This document shows, piece by piece, positions 25,788 to 33,710 of a DNA stretch of 64,000 bases; within the stretch, counting starts at the first letter, position 1; each line of letters begins with the position of its first letter. The notes under the pieces were generated by a model. The model was not told the origin of the DNA. It saw only the letters and a program-made list of their open reading frames with translations, and searched no databases. Where the stretch lies: assembly GCF_037963865.1 (NCBI RefSeq), contig NZ_CP150170.1, positions 6,386,001 to 6,450,000 of the forward strand. Reading direction: 5' to 3'. The stretch is from Paenibacillus sp. FSL R10-2734 (lineage in GTDB: Bacteria; Bacillota; Bacilli; Paenibacillales; Paenibacillaceae). Made by a program: the position numbers and the translations under genes.

Positions 25788-26330
25788 ATGACCGATGAAA
25801 AAAATCCACAACCGATGCCGGCTTTTAAGTATTGCCGTGAATCACGCGTTTTCAAAACGGGACGCGTTTTCCCTAATGATGTCAATAATCACAAAACATT
25901 GTTTGGCGGCAAGCTCATGAGTGGCATTGATGAAGTAGCCTCCATTTCAGCTATGCGCCATTGCCGTGCTAACGTCGTCACAGCCTCTACAGACTCTGTC
26001 GACTTCTTGAGGCCAATCCGACCTACAGACTCCGTATGCTTCGAATCCTTCGTTTCCTGGACCGGACGTACAAGCATAGAGGTATTCGTAAAGATCATTT
26101 CAGAAAATCTATACACTGGTGAGCGCGCTGTCGCTGCCACTTCATTTCTTACCTTTGTCGCAGTCGAGGAGGATGGTACCCCCACTCCGGTTCCTGCTAT
26201 TATCCCAGAGACCGACGAAGAAAAGCTGATCAACGAATCAGCTAATGAACGTTCAGAGCTACGGAAAGTAAGAAGAGCCATCAGTAAAAAGCTCGCTGCC
26301 GAGCTCAATACTGTGAAGTACTGGGAATAA
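25788..26330 (+). CDS. ykhA: Acyl-CoA thioesterase, hotdog fold (YkhA type)
   Basis: Hydrolyses acyl-CoA to free acid and CoA in the cytosol. The 180-residue product has the usual single hotdog domain, with FPNDVNNHKTLFGGKLMSGIDEVASISAMRH (residues about 28-58, including the conserved Asn-His and the Asp of the active-site helix) and SVDFLRPI. The tail is charged. Strong resemblance to Bacillus YkhA. The ATG at 25788 follows AAAGGAAG; the ORF's earlier start has none. It is divergent from the nup-like operon and ends at a hairpin terminator. Confidence 0.85.
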   Translation: MTDEKNPQPMPAFKYCRESRVFKTGRVFPNDVNNHKTLFGGKLMSGIDEVASISAMRHCRANVVTASTDSVDFLRPIRPTDSVCFESFVSWTGRTSIEVFVKIISENLYTGERAVAATSFLTFVAVEEDGTPTPVPAIIPETDEEKLINESANERSELRKVRRAISKKLAAELNTVKYWE

Positions 26331-26355
26331 CTCTGCATCAAGCAGAGTTATTTTC
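26329..26355 (+). terminator. Terminator after the thioesterase gene
   Basis: Stem AACTCTGC/GCAGAGTT with a 5-nt loop, followed by ATTTT. It overlaps the last stop-codon bases. Confidence 0.65.
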
Positions 26356-26410
26356 CTCATTTCTTAACAATAGAGGAATAATCTCCTCATTCTATACACT
26401 TCATACCGCA

Positions 26411-26450
26411 CAAAAAAGCACCGCTGCATGGGCAACCCGCAGGCGGTGCT
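26411..26450 (-). terminator. Terminator of the infC-rpmI-rplT operon
   Basis: Reverse-strand stem AAGCACCGC/GCGGTGCTT with an 18-nt loop that can itself pair in part, followed by six T. It lies 20 bp after the rplT stop. Confidence 0.9.
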
Positions 26451-26470
26451 TTTCGATTATATCACAACAC

Positions 26471-26830
26471 TTACGCGTTGATTTTCTCTTTGGCAATACC
26501 AGCCAATGAGTTGAATGCGTTAAGATCATTTACAGCTAGATCAGCCAGCATCTTACGGTTAACTTCTACACCAGCCAATTTCAGGCCGTATACAAGCTTG
26601 CTGTAAGAAAGACCATTCATACGAGCTGCTGCATTAATACGAACGATCCACAGTCTGCGGAAGTTACGTTTAGTTTGACGACGGTCGCGATAAGCGTAAA
26701 CCATCGATTTCATTACTTGTTCTTTAGCTGTTTTAAAAATGCGGTGTTTAGAACCGAAATAACCTTTTGCCAATTTCAATACTTTTTTATGTCTACGACG
26801 AACTACAAATCCGCCCTTAACTCTTGCCAT
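26471..26830 (-). CDS. rplT: 50S ribosomal protein L20
   Basis: Early-assembly large-subunit protein that binds 23S rRNA. The 119-residue length is standard. The basic N-terminal extension MARVKGGFVVRRRHKKVLKLAKGYFG and the helical core GLSYSKLVYGLKLAGVEVNRKMLADLA are typical. It is the last gene of the operon. In Firmicutes L20 is also the known repressor of its own operon through the leader RNA. Confidence 0.98.
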   Translation of the reverse strand: MARVKGGFVVRRRHKKVLKLAKGYFGSKHRIFKTAKEQVMKSMVYAYRDRRQTKRNFRRLWIVRINAAARMNGLSYSKLVYGLKLAGVEVNRKMLADLAVNDLNAFNSLAGIAKEKINA

Positions 26831-26861
26831 ATTAATAAACCTCCCAAAAATGTGTGATAAA

Positions 26862-27062
26862 CTATTTCAAGTTAGCCAATCCTTGTTTCAAACGTCTTAC
26901 ATCCCCAGGGGCCATTACTGGATTACCGTTCAGAACGCGCTTAGCGCGTTTAGATTTGTGGGACAGCAAGTGGTTTTTGTGAGCTTTGTAACGTGTTACT
27001 TTACCAGTTCCGGTAATTTTGAAGCGGCCTTTCAGGCTGCTATGTGTTTTCATCTTAGGCAT
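26862..27062 (-). CDS. rpmI: 50S ribosomal protein L35
   Basis: A 66-residue basic ribosomal protein starting MPKMKTHSSLKGRFKITGTGKV. The ATG at 27062 is preceded by GGAGGAAACACC. An open frame continues upstream to 27110, but it lacks a ribosome site and exceeds family length. It lies between infC and rplT in the conserved order. Confidence 0.98.
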   Translation of the reverse strand: MPKMKTHSSLKGRFKITGTGKVTRYKAHKNHLLSHKSKRAKRVLNGNPVMAPGDVRRLKQGLANLK

Positions 27063-27122
27063 GGTGTTTCCTCCTTGAATATTATGCGGCGCCAAATTGC
27101 AGGTAAGCAAGTGACTCCATGT

Positions 27123-27635
27123 TTATTGGGCTTTAGGAGCCAAAATCATAATCATGCTGCGACCTTCCAGCTTAGGCTGGCGCTCAACAACAGATATATC
27201 AGCCACTTCGTTCTTAACACGCTCGAGGATTTTTTGACCGATATTTGCATGTGTAATCTCACGTCCGCGGAAACGCACGGAGCACTTTACTTTATCGCCT
27301 TCACCCAAGAACTTGATTACATTGCGGAACTTAGTTTGATAATCATGTTCCTCAATGTTAGCACGGAACCAGACTTCCTTGATATCAACGATCTTCTGGT
27401 TCTTACGCGCTTCCTTCTCTTTCTTCTGCGTTTCATAACGGAACTTGCCGTAATCCATGATGCGGCATACCGGCGGCTTAGCCTGTGGTGCTACATTGAC
27501 TAAATCTAGATTAAGATCGATCGCCATTTGCAACGCTTCGCGGATCGGTTTAATTCCGATTTGTTCACCTTCCGCACCAACCAACCGTACCTCTTTGGCC
27601 CGAATTTCATCATTGATCATATGTTCCTTACTGAT
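27123..27635 (-). CDS. infC: Translation initiation factor IF-3, probable ATC start
   Basis: Binds the 30S subunit, checks the start codon and keeps subunits apart. Both domains are present: N-terminal INDEIRAKEVRLVG through AKPPVCRIMDYGKFRYE, linker EKEARKNQKI, and C-terminal domain ending GRSMIMILAPKAQ. The first in-frame ATG (27620) is preceded only by AAGGAACAT. An in-frame ATC at 27635 instead has GGAGG nine bases upstream. Starting there adds (M)SKEH, which resembles the N-terminus of Bacillus IF-3 proteins, whose genes are known to use AUU. A rare start codon lets IF-3 repress its own synthesis, so ATC is the preferred start. Confidence 0.9.
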   Translation of the reverse strand: MSKEHMINDEIRAKEVRLVGAEGEQIGIKPIREALQMAIDLNLDLVNVAPQAKPPVCRIMDYGKFRYETQKKEKEARKNQKIVDIKEVWFRANIEEHDYQTKFRNVIKFLGEGDKVKCSVRFRGREITHANIGQKILERVKNEVADISVVERQPKLEGRSMIMILAPKAQ

Positions 27636-27836
27636 AACTCTCCACCTCCGGATCTTTTTAACAACTATTCTGCCCTACTCCATAAAAAAGGGGTGTCGGT
27701 AACACCCGACACCCCGTGTTTGATCAACGTTCATGAACATTAACATTCATAAAGCATTGAGATCAAAACCAGCCGGCATTATGCCAGTCAGGTGAGAAGC
27801 AGGTGCTTCTTCTTGCAATCCCTATGATTTGCGTAC
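27636..27836 (-). promoter_or_regulatory. infC operon leader (L20-leader type)
   Basis: About 200 nt lie between the predicted transcription start near 27836 and infC. The leader holds several small hairpins, for example GAAGCACCTGCTTC near 27807-27820, and ends in a strong terminator. This matches in position and layout the known Firmicute L20 leader, in which L20 binds the RNA and causes early termination. The detailed L20-binding fold was not derived. Confidence 0.7.
27684..27715 (-). terminator. Leader attenuator before infC
   Basis: Reverse-strand perfect 10-bp stem GGGGTGTCGG/CCGACACCCC with a 6-nt loop and six T. It lies about 50 bp before the infC start, well placed for premature termination. 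Confidence 0.92.
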
Positions 27837-27842
27837 TTGAAT

Positions 27843-27871
27843 ACTATACAACACTCCATTCGGAGTGTCAA
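27843..27871 (-). promoter_or_regulatory. Sigma-A promoter of the infC operon with palindromic spacer
   Basis: Reverse-strand TTGACA (27866-27871, consensus) and TATAGT (27843-27848) are 17 bases apart. The spacer and -35 edge contain a perfect inverted repeat, ACACTCC-4-GGAGTGT (27851-27868), which could be an operator. Confidence 0.88.
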
Positions 27872-27898
27872 TTCTTTTATTCAAAATTCCTAGATAAC

Positions 27899-29137
27899 TT
27901 AAACCTGCTTGCTCTGCACTTCTTCAAGTCTTACGACACGCGTATGCTTGGTGTGGCTCCATTGCTTGTTGTTCTGCGTGAAGAACGCATAGAACGTAAT
28001 AGGATACCAAGAGATCAGGTAAATTGGGAAGAACACCAGATAAGCGTACACCTTCTTAAATTTAACCTTCTCCAAAGCCATTGCAATCCCAAAGGTCACC
28101 AGATTCAAGCCAATAGCAAGGAAGCCAAGCCAGACTGGCAAGCTGCCGTAAATATTTGCGATATTCGGTCCGTTAAAGATGGCCATATCCACCCACATTA
28201 CCGCCGTCATTAAAAAGGTGAGCAATACAATATATACATTCGCTCCGTAAAGCGCGAGGTCAAACTTCGTTAAGCTGCGTTCCTTAATACTTTGCCAAAG
28301 TAATGGAAAAAAATAACGACGTGCTACAGTAAAGTGTCCCTGCATCCAGCGCAGACGTTGTCTTGATGAGGCCTTGAAAGTCAGAGGCTTCTCGTCAAAT
28401 ACCTTTGCGTCATAATTGAATTTAGGATATACACCATGAGATGCACTGCGCATCGTGAACTCCAGATCCTCAACCAAGCTTGTAGCTCCCCAGCCCATTT
28501 CTTTAAGAAGAGCAGTCTCGAAGCACATTCCTGTTCCGCCAAGGAAGTTCGCCATATTTAAATTATGGCGTGAAAGTTGCCACAAACGGTTAATATACCA
28601 ATACGATACACCATACGCTGCAGTAATCCAGGAATCTTCTGGATTCTTAGTGTCAATATAGCCTTGGATAACACGTGCTCCTGAACAAAGATCATTATTC
28701 ATCTCCATTAGGAACTCGGTATGTGCCAGATTATCGGCATCAAACATTACGACTGCATCATATTGACGCGGCATGCTCCACAGCTCTTTGAGCATCCATT
28801 CAATAGCATAACCTTTACCTCTCAGATTCGGGTTAGTGCGGACACAGGCATTCATTCCGTGCTCTCTAACAATGCGAGCTGTACCATCTGTACAATTGTC
28901 ACAAATTACAAATACGTCAAACAATTCTGAAGGATAGTTAAGCTGCTTCAGGTTCTCCATTAATGCGCCGACGACTTCTTCCTCATTATGTGCGGCAACA
29001 AGTACTGCAAATGTTTTTTCCGGCTTATACTTTGTCTTTGTCTTTTTCTTGTGCAGACCAAATAACGAAAAGGTAAACTGATAAACTGCGATTGCTGCCA
29101 AGATCACTTGGAGCGTAACAAACAGTGCGTCTGTCAT
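27899..29137 (-). CDS. Membrane glycosyltransferase, family 2
   Basis: A processive-type GT2 enzyme of about 412 residues. An N-terminal membrane helix (about residues 3-25) is followed by a GT-A domain: FAVLVAAHNEEEVV, ICDNCTDGTA, FDADNLAHTEFL (the DxD-like metal site), GGTGMCF, EDLEFTMR and QRLRWMQGH, matching the QxxRW motif. Three to four hydrophobic helices follow at about 300-395. This is the cellulose/hyaluronan/poly-GlcNAc synthase-like layout; the sugar is unknown. The start is uncertain: ATG at 29137 or GTG at 29164, neither with an ideal ribosome site. It lies just upstream of the infC promoter on the same strand with no strong terminator between. Confidence 0.85.
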   Translation of the reverse strand: MTDALFVTLQVILAAIAVYQFTFSLFGLHKKKTKTKYKPEKTFAVLVAAHNEEEVVGALMENLKQLNYPSELFDVFVICDNCTDGTARIVREHGMNACVRTNPNLRGKGYAIEWMLKELWSMPRQYDAVVMFDADNLAHTEFLMEMNNDLCSGARVIQGYIDTKNPEDSWITAAYGVSYWYINRLWQLSRHNLNMANFLGGTGMCFETALLKEMGWGATSLVEDLEFTMRSASHGVYPKFNYDAKVFDEKPLTFKASSRQRLRWMQGHFTVARRYFFPLLWQSIKERSLTKFDLALYGANVYIVLLTFLMTAVMWVDMAIFNGPNIANIYGSLPVWLGFLAIGLNLVTFGIAMALEKVKFKKVYAYLVFFPIYLISWYPITFYAFFTQNNKQWSHTKHTRVVRLEEVQSKQV

Positions 29138-29436
29138 GACCTTTTTGATGCCCCCTTTTTTCACTCTCGGTGTTCTTTTTTTTCTCTAGCTTGCTTGACG
29201 TTCCTTCTGACCCTTTTGTTGCATCCCTTAACAATAAACCAAGAGTATCTTCTTATTCTCGGCAGACTTCACAATTTTTATATATACTGTTCAAAAGAAT
29301 TGTATTGGAATCCATTGTTTACGGATCCTTATTTATCTCTTACCCTTTTAAACATGTTTAGCCCGCTTGAATCATTGTAAAGCGTAAGCCGCTCTAAGTC
29401 AAAACTAGCAATTTTCTAGCAAACCTGAGCTTTTCC
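29138..29436. other. Intergenic region between divergent glycosyltransferase and PAP2 genes
   Basis: About 300 A+T-rich bases. Apart from the PAP2 promoter to the right, I see no gene, RNA fold or repeat that can be supported. Some A+T-rich -10-like hexamers occur on the reverse strand (around 29275-29290), but no paired -35 is convincing. Confidence 0.5.
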
Positions 29437-29466
29437 TTGAAATGGACTACCTTAAAAAAGTATGAT
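29437..29466 (+). promoter_or_regulatory. Promoter of the PAP2-glycosyltransferase pair
   Basis: TTGAAA (29437-29442) and TATGAT (29461-29466) with an 18-base spacer, about 75 bp before the PAP2 start. Confidence 0.6.
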
Positions 29467-29542
29467 TAAGACAGATCTATGCTTAAAAACAGACTACACA
29501 TATGTAGCTGTTATCGGTAGCCGACTAGCGGAGGGACAAAAT

Positions 29543-30070
29543 ATGAGACATTTATTTATGAAACTACATCTCTGGGAGCGGCACCTTTTCCAATGGATCA
29601 ACGGACGAATGCACAATCGCTTTCTGAACTTCTGGCTCTTCTATCTCACTCATTTGGGTGGGGCTACAAGCACGATTGTTATCAATATACTTATATGGGC
29701 ATTTGCTCCTCAGCCGTGGAGAACTACTAGCCTGCAAGCACTGACAGCTCTAGCTGTCAGCCATATTCCTGTTGCTGTCGCCAAAAAGATGTATCCACGC
29801 ATGCGTCCATATTTGGCGCTACCGGATACGAACACATTTCGTAACCCGCTAAAGGATCATTCTTTTCCTTCTGGTCATACTACAGCTATCTTTGCTTCAA
29901 CGGTCCCATATATGGTAGCCTTTCCTGCTTTGACCTTTATTCTGCTGCCATTGGCCTTTATTGTTGGATTTTCTCGCATTTATCTGGGATTGCATTATCC
30001 GTCAGATGTTATTGCAGGAGGATTGATCGGATCCTGTGTCGCAGCGGGCACTATAGCCCTATGGGTCTAA
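29543..30070 (+). CDS. PAP2-family membrane phosphatase
   Basis: A 175-residue membrane phosphatase acting on a lipid phosphate at the outer face of the membrane; undecaprenyl-diphosphate or phosphatidate types are both possible. The three family motifs are complete: K-x6-RP as KKMYPRMRP, PSGH as SFPSGHTT, and SR-x5-H-x3-D as SRIYLGLHYPSD. About five hydrophobic helices surround them. The ATG at 29543 has GGAGGG upstream; the ORF's longer N-terminus has no such site. The next gene, a lipid-type glycosyltransferase, follows within 50 bp, so both may act on membrane lipids. Confidence 0.88.
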   Translation: MRHLFMKLHLWERHLFQWINGRMHNRFLNFWLFYLTHLGGATSTIVINILIWAFAPQPWRTTSLQALTALAVSHIPVAVAKKMYPRMRPYLALPDTNTFRNPLKDHSFPSGHTTAIFASTVPYMVAFPALTFILLPLAFIVGFSRIYLGLHYPSDVIAGGLIGSCVAAGTIALWV

Positions 30071-30118
30071 AGCATTAACAGTAAACCGGGAAAACCTTTG
30101 AGAATAGGTGAATCAACA

Positions 30119-31234
30119 TTGCGTAAAAAAAGAATTTTAATACTCTCGGAAGGCTTTGGCGCAGGACATACACAAGCAGCTTATGCGCTGTCGAGCAGTC
30201 TGCGCCAATTGTCACCCAATTTACAAACAAAGGTGCTAGAGCTTGGTAATTTCCTAAATCCCAAGATGGCACCCATTATTCTATCCGCTTACCGAAAGAC
30301 GGTAACGACACAGCCTAAGCTGATGGGTTACGTCTACCGTCATCAGAAATCATTTAATCGTCTTACCACGCTTGCCCTGCATCGCATATTTTATACGCAT
30401 ACCAAGAATATTGTTATACAACTGAAACCAGATGTTATAGTCTGTACACATTTCATTCCGGCTGCTGTAGTTTCTCGTCTGAAGAGAGTAGATCCTCCCC
30501 TAAATGTACCGCTTGTAACCGTTATAACGGATTATGACGCACATGCCAGCTGGATCAGCCCTGAGGTAGACCGTTATCTGGTATCAACACCTGAGGTTAA
30601 ATCCAAATTGTGTATGCGGAACATTCCAGCTGCGAAAATTCAGGTCACTGGTATACCAGTACACCCTAACTTTTGGCAGCATCCTGGAAAGCAGAAGATT
30701 CGTGAGCAATTCAATCTGAAGGATATTCCCACAGTACTAGTCATGGGCGGCGGCTGGGGGATCATGAACGATCAGGTTGTAAATACCTGTCTGGCAGACT
30801 GGCGAGATAAGATTCAGATTGTCTTTTGTCTCGGAAATAACGATAAGCTGCTACGTGAAATGAAAGAAGATCCGCGCTTTAATCATCCACATATTTCCTT
30901 GATCGGATTTACACGTGAGATTGATAAGCTAATGGAAGTATCCGACCTGTTAGTTACCAAACCAGGCGGAATGACCTGCAGTGAAGGGCTAGCTAAGGGA
31001 ATTCCAATGCTTTTCTATCATCCTCTGCCTGGGCAGGAGGAAGAGAATTGTCGATATTTCACCGCAGCTGGTTTCGGAGAGCCGATAGGATCTTTAGACG
31101 TAGTTGTAATGTGGATGAAGCGCCTCTTAAACAACTACGAGGACGTGCAGAATAAGCGAAAACTTCATCTTGAGGAAATCGCCCGCCACCACCCATTGCA
31201 ATGCGCTCAGAGCATTATCGAATTATTGGAATAG
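30119..31234 (+). CDS. Glycosyltransferase of the MGDG synthase/UgtP type
   Basis: Cytosolic, membrane-associated GT-B enzyme of 372 residues, related to diacylglycerol glucosyltransferases (UgtP) and MurG-like enzymes. The N-terminal domain has ILILSEGFGAGHTQAAYALSSSL, the MGDG-synthase signature. The C-terminal domain has VLVMGGGWGI and the donor-binding segment LVTKPGGMTCSEGLAKGIPMLFYHPLPGQEEEN. The TTG at 30119 is chosen because AGGTGA lies seven bases upstream; the ORF extends to a TTG at 30098. It shares a transcript with the PAP2 gene. A role in glycolipid synthesis is likely by family, but the acceptor is not proven. Confidence 0.85.
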   Translation: MRKKRILILSEGFGAGHTQAAYALSSSLRQLSPNLQTKVLELGNFLNPKMAPIILSAYRKTVTTQPKLMGYVYRHQKSFNRLTTLALHRIFYTHTKNIVIQLKPDVIVCTHFIPAAVVSRLKRVDPPLNVPLVTVITDYDAHASWISPEVDRYLVSTPEVKSKLCMRNIPAAKIQVTGIPVHPNFWQHPGKQKIREQFNLKDIPTVLVMGGGWGIMNDQVVNTCLADWRDKIQIVFCLGNNDKLLREMKEDPRFNHPHISLIGFTREIDKLMEVSDLLVTKPGGMTCSEGLAKGIPMLFYHPLPGQEEENCRYFTAAGFGEPIGSLDVVVMWMKRLLNNYEDVQNKRKLHLEEIARHHPLQCAQSIIELLE

Positions 31235-31243
31235 CAACTAATT

Positions 31244-31283
31244 AAAGCGGCAAGCCTCCTCATCCCAGGAGACTTGCCGCTTT
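31244..31283. terminator. Bidirectional terminator
   Basis: Perfect 11-bp stem AAAGCGGCAAG/CTTGCCGCTTT, extended by CTCCT/AGGAG in the loop. It serves the glycosyltransferase gene and the convergent trmB. Confidence 0.9.
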
Positions 31284-31328
31284 ATTGTTGGACTACTGGA
31301 CTACTGAGATAGGAATAACCCTGTGTAA

Positions 31329-32045
31329 CTACAGCCGATATTTATCCAATCGAGTAGCTTGATACTGTTTGAGCGCTTCTGCACCTACAATCGCCTCGCA
31401 ACGATGGATATTCACGCCACGTCCGACAAATTTCGTCTCGTATTCCGTCATGATATGATCCTCATTTATGATACCGTCTGCATGTAGGTCCAAAGAAATA
31501 TTTTTCATCTGTAAGCCAAAGTCCGCAAATGCATTTAATGAGAACTCAAAAAGACTGCGGGAATCTGTTTTTAGATGAATTTCACCTAAGTCGCTTAGCA
31601 GCCCACGATATTTGTCAAGAAAACGCGGGTGTGTCAAACGACGTCGAGCATGCTTACTCTTAGGCCACGGATCACTGAAGTTAAGATAAATTCGTTCCAG
31701 CTCTCCAGGAGCAAATACTTCCTCTGCATAATCAATATTGGCCAGTGCCAATTTCAGGTTAGGCGGCGTCTCATGACCTGCCGGCTCCCATACTGCTCTA
31801 GCCTTATCTCCAGCACGGCGAATCAGCTCATCATACATATCAACTCCGATAAAATTAATATCGGGATATTTGAAGCTCATTTGGCTGATAAACTGTCCCT
31901 TGCCCATTCCGAACTCCACATGGATCGGATGATCGTTTCCGAACAGCTTGGACCACTCACCTTTATAACTTCTAGGGTCAAGAATGACTAGATCGGTCTG
32001 TTCTTCCAAACTTTCACGTATTCCTTTTCTTCCGCGTAAACGCAT
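31329..32045 (-). CDS. trmB: tRNA (guanine-N7-)-methyltransferase
   Basis: Methylates G46 in the variable loop of tRNA with S-adenosylmethionine. The 238-residue protein has the SAM site VEFGMGKGQFISQMS, FIGVDMYDELI, and the family signature LNFSDPWPKSKHARRRLTHPRFL, with the conserved Asp-Pro-Trp. The C-terminal IMTEYETKFVGRGVNIHR is also typical. GGAGGAAAACCT precedes the ATG. It is a single gene. Confidence 0.96.
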   Translation of the reverse strand: MRLRGRKGIRESLEEQTDLVILDPRSYKGEWSKLFGNDHPIHVEFGMGKGQFISQMSFKYPDINFIGVDMYDELIRRAGDKARAVWEPAGHETPPNLKLALANIDYAEEVFAPGELERIYLNFSDPWPKSKHARRRLTHPRFLDKYRGLLSDLGEIHLKTDSRSLFEFSLNAFADFGLQMKNISLDLHADGIINEDHIMTEYETKFVGRGVNIHRCEAIVGAEALKQYQATRLDKYRL

Positions 32046-32135
32046 AGGTTTTCCTCCGATTATCTCTTATACGATAACTGTCACTTGCAATATTGTGCCG
32101 AAATTGTCCCGAAAAGTAAAGGGATTGGTGCAAAA

Positions 32136-32192
32136 AAGAAAAAGGAATTCTCTGGTTCAGCTCTTAAAGAAGCTGTTCAGAGGAATTCCTGT
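32136..32192 (-). terminator. Terminator after the 61-residue ORF
   Basis: Reverse-strand GGAATTCCTCTG pairs imperfectly (one bulge) with CAGAGAATTCC. An inner AGCT-type stem forms within the 24-nt loop. TTTTTCTTTTTT follows. Confidence 0.7.
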
Positions 32193-32241
32193 CTTGTTGT
32201 ATATTTGGAATTAGGGTCCGTTTTTGTCAGGCACATGTGAT

Positions 32242-32427
32242 CTACTTAGTGTTTGAGTTATAAGTAAATGTCTTTTTTTCGAACGCACTACGAATCTTAC
32301 GTTGAGCATCTGTCTTGATCTTAGGGTTTCCATTAAATTCCACACCTGTTAGAGCAAGAGCTTCATCTGGTGTTAAATGGACTTCAATCGAATCTTTACC
32401 CTCAGCATATACCGTTTGAGAATTCAT
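32242..32427 (-). CDS. Small hypothetical protein (61 aa)
   Basis: I do not recognise a family. The product starts MNSQTVYAEGKDSIEVHLTPDEALALTG and ends with a basic KIRSAFEKKTFTYN. It has no membrane segment and no cysteine. A GAGGTGATAGCG ribosome site precedes the ATG at 32427, and a terminator follows, so it looks like a real monocistronic gene. The helix-forming DEALALTG and the polar composition suggest a small cytosolic or spore protein; that is only a guess. Confidence 0.6.
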   Translation of the reverse strand: MNSQTVYAEGKDSIEVHLTPDEALALTGVEFNGNPKIKTDAQRKIRSAFEKKTFTYNSNTK

Positions 32428-32753
32428 CGCTATCACCTCACGGTTATTATTATGGACCGGACGACACGAAATTATGAACTCCAAGCTGAATTTCTTCAAT
32501 GCCACAGCAGCTTTTCACACTCTGAATATAACATACTATGTAAGCATTTACAAGCCGAAACAGCCCTTTCAGCGGCCTATTTTTCATGCCATTCCTTGGA
32601 GCGAAGTTACGTCGAGCTCGGTTTTTTGATACAATGAACTGGATTATAAAGAAACGGCTGTGCGTTCTTATATAAAAGGATGCTAACCGTCTCAGAAAAA
32701 TATAAGGATTAAGGAAACTTATCCATGATTATATTTTCAGAAAGGAGATACTC
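32428..32753. other. Intergenic region between divergent small gene and ytqA
   Basis: About 325 bases. A -10-like TACAAT lies near 32630, but its -35 is poor, so no promoter is claimed. No RNA gene or long repeat was seen. Confidence 0.4.
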
Positions 32754-33710
32754 TTGTCAAATCTTCAATACACTTCCCCTCCGTTACTGTGGGGGGATAA
32801 ACGTTTCCATACTTGGAATTACGAAATGCGTGAGCACATGAATACTAAGGTATTCAAAGTTATGCTCGATGCCGGCTTTACCTGCCCTAACCGTGATGGC
32901 TCCATCGCTAAAGGCGGCTGCACCTTTTGCAGTGCCAGAGGTTCTGGTGATTTTGCGGGAAGTCGCCGGAATGATCTCGTCACTCAATTCAATACAATCC
33001 GTGACAAACAGCATCTGAAATGGCCAAATGCTAAATACATCGGATATTTTCAGGCCTATACCAATACGTACGCTCCTGTCGAAGAGCTGAGAGAATATTA
33101 CGAAGTTATTTTGCAGCAGCCAGGTGTCGTTGGATTATCTATTGCTACACGTCCTGACTGTTTGCCAGATGATGTTGTAGAATATTTAGCGGAGCTAAAC
33201 GAGCGCACGTATCTGTGGGTAGAGATGGGTCTCCAGACTATACACGACTCCACTTCTGAGCTAATTAATCGGGCTCACGATAGCCAGTGTTATGTAGATG
33301 CTGTTGAGAAGCTGCGGCGTCACGGCATTCGTGTCTGCACCCATATCATTCACGGTCTCCCACAGGAGACGCATGAAATGATGCTCGAAACGGTATCTGC
33401 TGTGGCTCGCATGGATGTGCAAGGAATTAAGATTCACCTTCTGCATCTCATGCGTAAAACACCAATGGTGAAGCAATACGAAGCTGGTTTGCTACGATTC
33501 ATGGAGCAGGACGAGTATGTGAAGCTGATTGCCGATTCACTGGAAATTCTGCCACCCGAGATGATTGTGCACCGTCTGACTGGGGACGCGCCTCGTGATC
33601 TTTTAGTCGGTCCGATGTGGAGTCTCAAGAAGTGGGAAGTGCTAAATGCCATTGACGATGAGCTTGTAGCTCGTGATACTTGGCAGGGTAAGTATTGGAG
33701 GAAGAGCTAA
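32754..33710 (+). CDS. ytqA: TIGR01212-family radical SAM protein (YtqA)
   Basis: A 318-residue radical S-adenosylmethionine protein. The cluster-binding motif is the family variant: Cys in FTCPNRDG, then CTFC after a spacer of about ten residues. KYIGYFQAYTNTYAPVEELREYYE and GLSIATRPDCL follow, as in the known YtqA/YhcC group. The TTG at 32754 has GGAGATACTC upstream. Its stop overlaps the start of ytqB by one base. In other Bacillales this pair is also adjacent and YtqB modifies tRNA, so YtqA may act in the same or a related modification; its reaction has not been settled as far as I know. Confidence 0.92.
   Translation: MSNLQYTSPPLLWGDKRFHTWNYEMREHMNTKVFKVMLDAGFTCPNRDGSIAKGGCTFCSARGSGDFAGSRRNDLVTQFNTIRDKQHLKWPNAKYIGYFQAYTNTYAPVEELREYYEVILQQPGVVGLSIATRPDCLPDDVVEYLAELNERTYLWVEMGLQTIHDSTSELINRAHDSQCYVDAVEKLRRHGIRVCTHIIHGLPQETHEMMLETVSAVARMDVQGIKIHLLHLMRKTPMVKQYEAGLLRFMEQDEYVKLIADSLEILPPEMIVHRLTGDAPRDLLVGPMWSLKKWEVLNAIDDELVARDTWQGKYWRKS

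Noticed and set aside
27063..27110. Longer N-terminus for ribosomal protein L35
   Set aside because: L35 is normally about 65 residues and the ATG at 27062 has a clear ribosome site; the extension has none.
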